This document shows, in pieces, positions 58,807-64,000 of a DNA stretch of 64,000 bases. Numbering within the stretch: position 1 is the first letter of the stretch; every line of letters begins with the position of its first letter. Made by a program: the position numbers and the translations under genes. Where the stretch lies: the NCBI RefSeq assembly GCF_030695125.1, contig NZ_JAUYTP010000029.1, positions 541,746 to 605,745 on the forward strand, written 5' to 3'. A model generated the notes under the pieces. It did not search any database. It had not been told where the DNA came from and was given only the letters and a program-made list of their open reading frames with translations. This stretch comes from Allobosea sp. Lineage in GTDB: Bacteria; Pseudomonadota; Alphaproteobacteria; Rhizobiales; Beijerinckiaceae.

Positions 58807-60576
58807 ATGGGTACGGGGCGTATCGGGGCATTGAACGGCTGGTCGGAGCGCAGGGGTCTGGCGCAAGCCGCGATCGCACGGGCGGCGCGGCGGACTCGCG
58901 GCCAATGCATCGGCATCCTGCGCCGGCTCTGGCCCTTCGGCCGTAACCCGGCGACGCGGCTGCTGTTTGCACCGCATGATCTGCGCACCGCGGACCCGAC
59001 CAACGCCGGCGACATCTATGCCGGCTATTATGCCTTTGCCGGCCGCACCCTTCGCACCCATGGCGAAACGCCCTTTGACAGCGAGCCGCCGAGCGAGGCC
59101 TGGGCCGAGGCCCTGCATGGCTTCGGCTGGCTGCGCCACCTCCACGCGGCCGACACGGCGATCGCCCGCGCCAACGCCCGCGCGCTCGTCGAGGACTTCA
59201 TCGCCAAGAAGCGCGAGCGCGGCGAGATCGCCCGCCGCCCGGCCGTGGCGGCCCGACGGCTGATCTCGCTGCTGTCCCATTCGCCTCTCCTGCTCGAGGG
59301 GGCCGACCATGTCTTCTACGAGCGCTTCCTGCGGCATGTCTCCCGCCTCGCCGACCGACTGAACCTGGCGCTGTCGGGCGCCGTCGAGGGTGCGACGCGG
59401 CTCAACTGCCTGATCGCCGTCACCTTCGCCGCCATCTGCCTCGACGGCCAGGACGGGCGTCGGCGGCGGCTGGAATATGCGCTCTCCGACGAGCTCGATC
59501 ACCAGATCCTGCCCGATGGCGGCCATCTCAGCCGCAATCCCCGCCTGCTGATCGAATTGCTGCTCGACCTGTTGCCCCTGCGCGAAACCTTCATGGCCCG
59601 CGGCATCGAGCCGCCGCGCGGTGTCCTGATGGGAATCGAGCGGATGATGCCGCATCTGCGGCTGTTCCGGCATGGCGACGGCGCGCTCGCCTTGTTCAAC
59701 GGCATGGGCACGACGCCGCCGGACCTGATGGCGACGCTCGCCGCTTACGACGATGCCCGGGCCCGCCCGATCGAGCAGGCGACCTATTCCGGCTACAGCC
59801 GGCTGACGGGCGAGCGCAGCATCGTCATGGTCGATGCCGGCGCGCCGCCGCGCGGCGCCCATTCGGTCGAGGCCCATGCCGGCTGCCTCGCCTTCGAATT
59901 CTCCAGCGGCGCGCAGCGTCTCATCGTCAACTGCGGCACCAGCCGCCACGGCTCGGCGGAGTTGCGGCTGGCGGCGCGCAGCACCGCCGCCCATTCGACC
60001 GTGACGCTCGATGATCGCTCATCGGCCAGCTTCGGCCGGGTGCTGGGCGAGATGAGAATCGTCGCCGGGCCTTCCGACGTCCGCGTCGCCCGCCAGGACA
60101 CGCCGGCCGGGCAGGAATGGGTCGGCAGTCATGACGGCTACAGGCGCGGCCTGGGTGCGGTTCATACCCGCCGCCTGCTGCTGGCCCGCGACGGCGCCTC
60201 GCTCTCGGGCGAGGACGAGATCACGCTCACCGAAACGCCGGCGACCCTGCACGCCATCGCCCGTTTCCATCTGCACCCGCTCGTCAAACCCAGCCTGATC
60301 CAGGAGGGGAAAGGCGTCCTGCTGACACTGCCCAATGACGAGGTCTGGGCCTTCGAGGCCTCGGGCCTGATGGTGTCGATCGAGGAAAGCATCTTCCTGG
60401 CGGCCGCCGACGGCCGGCGGCGCAGCGAACAGCTCAGCGTCGTGTTCGATGCCGTCGCGACACCGCAGATCCAGTGGCGCTTCAGCCGGATCGGCGCTGC
60501 GGCGCCCGCGAGCGGCCGGTTCAGGCCGCCCCCTCCCGGCGCCGATCCTCAGCCGGAACCGACCGGCGAGACATAG
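58807..60576 (+). CDS. Heparinase II/III-family protein
   Basis: A 589-residue protein with an N-terminal helical (alpha/alpha toroid-like) region including [17 protein letters not shown] and DEGGH-like [18 protein letters not shown], and a C-terminal beta-sandwich typical of heparinase II/III proteins ([55 protein letters not shown]). Relatives are lyases acting on uronate polysaccharides. No signal peptide is evident. It sits between rsmB and purH, an arrangement common in Hyphomicrobiales. Substrate unknown. Confidence 0.9.
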   Translation: MGTGRIGALNGWSERRGLAQAAIARAARRTRGQCIGILRRLWPFGRNPATRLLFAPHDLRTADPTNAGDIYAGYYAFAGRTLRTHGETPFDSEPPSEAWAEALHGFGWLRHLHAADTAIARANARALVEDFIAKKRERGEIARRPAVAARRLISLLSHSPLLLEGADHVFYERFLRHVSRLADRLNLALSGAVEGATRLNCLIAVTFAAICLDGQDGRRRRLEYALSDELDHQILPDGGHLSRNPRLLIELLLDLLPLRETFMARGIEPPRGVLMGIERMMPHLRLFRHGDGALALFNGMGTTPPDLMATLAAYDDARARPIEQATYSGYSRLTGERSIVMVDAGAPPRGAHSVEAHAGCLAFEFSSGAQRLIVNCGTSRHGSAELRLAARSTAAHSTVTLDDRSSASFGRVLGEMRIVAGPSDVRVARQDTPAGQEWVGSHDGYRRGLGAVHTRRLLLARDGASLSGEDEITLTETPATLHAIARFHLHPLVKPSLIQEGKGVLLTLPNDEVWAFEASGLMVSIEESIFLAAADGRRRSEQLSVVFDAVATPQIQWRFSRIGAAAPASGRFRPPPPGADPQPEPTGET

Positions 60577-60679
60577 GTCACAGGCGCCCGCCTCTTTGCT
60601 TTGCGCAGCGCAGCATGATAGCTCGCCCGCAACTGCCGCCGACAGACCGCGTCTGCCTCATCACACTGGACATATCCCG

Positions 60680-62272
60680 ATGCCGACCGAGCTCCGCCGC
60701 GTCGAACGCGCCCTTCTTTCCGTCTCCGACAAGACCGGGCTGATCGACTTCGCCCGCGCCTTGCACGCGCACGGCATCGCGCTGGTCTCGACCGGCGGCA
60801 CCGCCAAGGCGCTCAGCGAGGCCGGGCTGCCGGTCACCGACGTCTCCGATCTCACCGGATTTCCCGAGATGATGGACGGGCGCGTCAAGACCCTGCACCC
60901 CAAGGTCCATGGCGGCCTGCTCGCCATCCGCTCCCATCCCGAGCACCAAGCCTCGATGCTGGGCCACGGCATCGCGCCGATCGACCTGCTCGTCGTCAAC
61001 CTCTACCCCTTCGAGGCGACGGTCGCGGCCGGCAAGCCCTATGACGACTGCATCGAGAACATCGACATTGGCGGGCCGGCGATGATCCGCGCCGCCGCCA
61101 AGAACCACAACGACGTCGCGGTGGTCGTCGACGCCTCCGACTATGCCGCCGTGCTGGGCGATCTCGCGGCCCAGAAGGGCGCCACCACGCTGACCCTGCG
61201 CCGCAAGCTCGCCCAGAAGGCCTATGCCCGCACGGCGGCCTATGACGCCGCGATCTCGAACTGGTTCGCCAACGAACTGGGCGACACCGCGCCGACCTAT
61301 CGCGCGCTCGGCGGCCAGTTGGCCGAGACGATGCGCTACGGCGAGAACCCGCATCAATGGGCGGCCTTCTACCGCACGCCCGGCAGCCGCCCCGGCGTCT
61401 CGACGGCGCGCCAGGTCCAGGGCAAGCAGCTCTCCTACAACAACATCAACGACACTGACGCCGCCTTCGAATGCGTCGCCGAGTTCGATCCCTCCACCTC
61501 GGCCGCCTGCGTCATCGTCAAGCACGCCAATCCGTGCGGCGTGGCAACCGGCGCCTCGCTGCTGCAGGCCTATGAGCGCGCGCTCGCCTGCGACCCGGTC
61601 TCGGCCTTCGGCGGCATCGTGGCGCTGAACCGCAGGCTGGATGCTGAAGCCGCCCGCAAGATCGTCGAGGTCTTCACCGAGGTGATCATCGCGCCCGATG
61701 CCGACGAGGAGGCGATCGCGCTGATCGCGGCCAAGAAGAACCTGCGCCTGCTCCTGACTGGCGGCCTGCCGGATGTGCGCGCGCCCGGCCTCTCGCTGCG
61801 CACCGTCTCCGGCGGCTTCCTCGCCCAGGCGCGCGACAATGCCGTCGTCGACGACATGGAGCTCCGGGTCGTGACCAAGCGCCAGCCGAGCGAAGCCGAG
61901 CTTGCCGATCTGCGCTTCGCCTTCCGCGTCGCCAAGCACGTCAAGTCGAATGCGATCGTCTATGTGAAGGACGGCGCCACCGTCGGCATCGGCGCCGGCC
62001 AGATGAGCCGCGTCGATTCCTCCCGTATCGCCGCCTGGAAGGCAGCCGAAGCCGCCAGGGCGGCAGGCCTTCCGGAGACGCTGGCCACGGGTTCGGTCGT
62101 CGCCTCCGACGCGTTCTTCCCCTTCGCCGACGGCCTGCTGGCCGCGGCCGAAGCCGGCGCGACCGCTGTGATCCAGCCCGGCGGCTCGATGCGCGACGAC
62201 GAGGTGATCAGGGCCGCCGACGAGGCCGGCCTCGCCATGGTCTTCACCGGCCACCGCCATTTCCGCCACTGA
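60680..62272 (+). CDS. purH: Bifunctional AICAR formyltransferase / IMP cyclohydrolase
   Basis: A 530-residue enzyme for the last two steps of IMP synthesis. The N-terminal MGS-like cyclohydrolase domain has [44 protein letters not shown] and [16 protein letters not shown]. The AICAR transformylase part has [13 protein letters not shown] [30 protein letters not shown] and VKHANPCG with the catalytic Lys-His. Full family length. ATG 60680 follows a 103-bp gap after the heparinase gene. Confidence 0.97.
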   Translation: MPTELRRVERALLSVSDKTGLIDFARALHAHGIALVSTGGTAKALSEAGLPVTDVSDLTGFPEMMDGRVKTLHPKVHGGLLAIRSHPEHQASMLGHGIAPIDLLVVNLYPFEATVAAGKPYDDCIENIDIGGPAMIRAAAKNHNDVAVVVDASDYAAVLGDLAAQKGATTLTLRRKLAQKAYARTAAYDAAISNWFANELGDTAPTYRALGGQLAETMRYGENPHQWAAFYRTPGSRPGVSTARQVQGKQLSYNNINDTDAAFECVAEFDPSTSAACVIVKHANPCGVATGASLLQAYERALACDPVSAFGGIVALNRRLDAEAARKIVEVFTEVIIAPDADEEAIALIAAKKNLRLLLTGGLPDVRAPGLSLRTVSGGFLAQARDNAVVDDMELRVVTKRQPSEAELADLRFAFRVAKHVKSNAIVYVKDGATVGIGAGQMSRVDSSRIAAWKAAEAARAAGLPETLATGSVVASDAFFPFADGLLAAAEAGATAVIQPGGSMRDDEVIRAADEAGLAMVFTGHRHFRH

Positions 62273-62350
62273 GGACGGCGCGGCGATGGCGAGGGCGCAA
62301 CGGCGAATGCGGGCGGAGCCTCTGGCGCGTCGTCAGCGGCGGGTGGCGCG

Positions 62351-62851
62351 ATGAGTCTCGAATCCGTTCGCGCCTTTTTCGCGCAGCGCGCGCCCGACAT
62401 CGCGATCATCGAGACGCCTGACAGCAGCGCCACCGTGGCCCAGGCCGCGGCCGCCCATGGTGTCGAACCCGCGCGGATCGCCAAGACCTTGTCGCTGCGG
62501 ATCGGCGACCGCGTCGTGCTGGTGGTGGCGCGCGGCGATGCGCGTCTCGACAACCGCAAGGCCAGGGCTGCACTCGGCGGCAAGCCGCGCATGCTCGACG
62601 CCGACGAGGTTGCGGCCATCACGGGCCATCCGATCGGCGGCGTCTGCCCCTTCGGGCTGGCGACACCCTTGCCGGTGTACTGCGACGTCTCGCTCGGGGC
62701 GTTCGACGAGGTCGTGCCGGCGGCAGGCTCGACCCACAGCGCGGTTCGCATCGCACCCGAACGGATGGCGGCGCTGACCGATGCGGAATGGGTCGATGTC
62801 TGCCAGGATTTCGCCGGACAGGAGACCCGCGGACAGGATCCAGGCGCGTAA
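62351..62851 (+). CDS. YbaK/prolyl-tRNA deacylase-type aminoacyl-tRNA editing protein
   Basis: A 166-residue YbaK/EbsC-fold protein. The catalytic-type lysine is Lys45 in [10 protein letters not shown]. The glycine-rich loop appears as [19 protein letters not shown], and the C-terminal [14 protein letters not shown] is conserved. Family members hydrolyse mischarged Ala-, Cys- or Pro-tRNA; which one is not clear here. It lies 78 bp after purH on the same strand. ATG 62351 starts directly with SLESVRAFF. Confidence 0.9.
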   Translation: MSLESVRAFFAQRAPDIAIIETPDSSATVAQAAAAHGVEPARIAKTLSLRIGDRVVLVVARGDARLDNRKARAALGGKPRMLDADEVAAITGHPIGGVCPFGLATPLPVYCDVSLGAFDEVVPAAGSTHSAVRIAPERMAALTDAEWVDVCQDFAGQETRGQDPGA

Positions 62852-62884
62852 GCGACCCGGAGCCGGATCGTCGCGCCTCCACAC

Positions 62885-63697
62885 TCAGCCTTTGGCCGCC
62901 AACCGCTGCGTCAATGCCATGGCTGCGGCCGGATTGCGGACCTTGTCGCCGCTGATGACATAGAGGAAGACGTCGCGGGGCTGGCGCTTCGGCGGGTCGG
63001 GAGCCACTGGCTCGAGATCGCCGGGCATCGCGCCTTCGGCCCAGGTCCGGGCGCGCTGCGCCCAGTGGTCCAGTTCTGCGGGGGCATACCCCTCCGGCTG
63101 CGCTTCGGTCGTGCCCATGATCCGGGCATAGACGAAGGGCGCTGTGAGATCGGCAATCTTGGTGTAGTCGCTGTCGGCAGCGACGATCGCGGCGACGCCG
63201 TGATGGCGTAACAGCGCGATGAAATCGGGCGTCCGGAAGCTGTCATGGCGAACCTCGACCGCATGACGGATCGTGACGCCATTGACCGTGTTCGGCAGGA
63301 GCTTGAGGAAAGCCTCGAAATCGTCCGGGTCGAACTGTTTCGTCGGCATGAACTGCCAGTTGATCGGCCCGAGCTTCTCCTTCAGCTCCATCACCCCTCC
63401 AGCGAAGAACCTCTCGATGGAGGCGCCGGCCTCGGCCAGCACCCGCCGGTTGGTGATGTAGCGCGAGCCCTTGACGGCAAAGACGAAGTGGTCGGGCGTC
63501 TCTGCATGCCAGCGCGCAAAGCTCTCGGGCTTCTGCGAGCCGTAATAGGTCCCGTTGATCTCGATCGAGCCCAGCCGCTGTGCGGCATATTCGAGCTCGC
63601 GCTTCTGGGGCCATTTGTCGGGATAGAAGGCGCCGCGCCAGGGCTCGAACACCCAGCCGCCGATGCCGACCCTTATGGTGCCGCGTGGCGTCGTCAT
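62885..63697 (-). CDS. DUF72 domain-containing protein
   Basis: A 270-residue TIM-barrel-like DUF72 protein (YecE family). Typical blocks are [51 protein letters not shown] and VEVRHDSF. Its biochemical role is not established. ATG 63697 has GGAG eight bases upstream. It is convergent with the YbaK gene. The C-terminus ends soon after [18 protein letters not shown], which is complete for the family. Confidence 0.92.
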   Translation of the reverse strand: MTTPRGTIRVGIGGWVFEPWRGAFYPDKWPQKRELEYAAQRLGSIEINGTYYGSQKPESFARWHAETPDHFVFAVKGSRYITNRRVLAEAGASIERFFAGGVMELKEKLGPINWQFMPTKQFDPDDFEAFLKLLPNTVNGVTIRHAVEVRHDSFRTPDFIALLRHHGVAAIVAADSDYTKIADLTAPFVYARIMGTTEAQPEGYAPAELDHWAQRARTWAEGAMPGDLEPVAPDPPKRQPRDVFLYVISGDKVRNPAAAMALTQRLAAKG

Positions 63698-63870
63698 CGT
63701 CGATCTCCCAACTGAGTTGCAGCGTGCCGGCAGCAAGAAGCGCGGTCGGCACGGTGCGCGAGGGAGACTCTATCAGAGTGGCCGGGGGACTGGACGCGCC
63801 CACGTGACAGAGGGTGGCAGCAGTCGCCATTCCGGCAGCAAGGCCCTCTCCCCGGTCGCGCCTGAACGCA

Positions 63871-63901
63871 AAACCCCCGCCTCTGTTTGAGACGGGGGTT
63901 T
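63871..63901 (-). terminator. Intrinsic terminator of tRNA-Met
   Basis: AAACCCCCG pairs with CGGGGGTTT, with CTC/GAG continuing inside after one mismatch and a TGTTT loop. On the - strand the right side ends in TTTTG. It lies 9 bp past the tRNA. Confidence 0.75.
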
Positions 63902-63909
63902 GTGTGTTT

Positions 63910-63986
<77 letters not shown>

Positions 63987-64000
63987 GTGAGTTCTGGTGC

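Overview
The window reads as a high-GC alphaproteobacterial chromosome, most likely Hyphomicrobiales and possibly a Bosea-like genus. That placement is inferred from overall GC and codon use, an IalB-family protein, a SapC-type protein, the DUF1674 / htpX / rsmB / heparinase / purH neighbourhood and CCA-encoding tRNA genes. No insertion sequence, prophage or CRISPR array was found.

Region 1 (1-15107) is an amide/peptide utilisation island. On the + strand are the end of an oligopeptide-type ABC ATPase gene, a cysteine hydrolase, an asparaginase-fold hydrolase with altered active-site positions, an EamA transporter, an AbrB-type membrane protein and an FCD/GntR regulator. Facing it on the - strand is a long unit with a family-5 solute-binding protein, four amidase-signature hydrolases, three tiny AtzG/GatC-like partner proteins (one directly upstream of each of three amidases) and a second EamA transporter. 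A shared 12-bp motif (ATTGYATMCA..) lies upstream of the GntR gene and three times upstream of the solute-binding protein gene, which suggests one regulon.

Region 2 (15208-39657) is a surface-adhesin region. It has a PATR-repeat autotransporter with a divergent two-HTH regulator, then a tight - strand operon: IalB-family protein, a filamentous-haemagglutinin-like exoprotein of about 5650 residues (17 kb), its ShlB/FhaC-type outer-membrane transporter and a SapC protein. The exoprotein has a TPS domain, four close cysteine pairs, an embedded helical repeat array and three 79-residue repeats near its C-terminus.

Region 3 (39806-48536) holds an MFS transporter, two tandem paralogues of the two-HTH regulator, a TetR regulator, a small secreted cysteine protein, tRNA-Arg(ACG), a HisE-like pyrophosphohydrolase, an MsbA-type ABC exporter and a DSD1/D-threonine-aldolase-like PLP enzyme.

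Region 4 (48575-56061) looks like an oxyanion (tungstate/molybdate) and metal-chelate uptake cluster. A divergent regulator with an excisionase-type HTH and a PBP-like domain faces a Tup-type permease/ATPase/binding-protein set, an orphan ModA-like binding protein, a TsaA/TrmO-domain protein and a FecB/FecCD/FecE-type ABC system.

Region 5 (56097-63986) is housekeeping: DUF1674 (SDHAF4-like), HtpX, RsmB, heparinase II/III-like protein, PurH, YbaK-type deacylase, DUF72 protein and initiator tRNA-Met with a clear intrinsic terminator.
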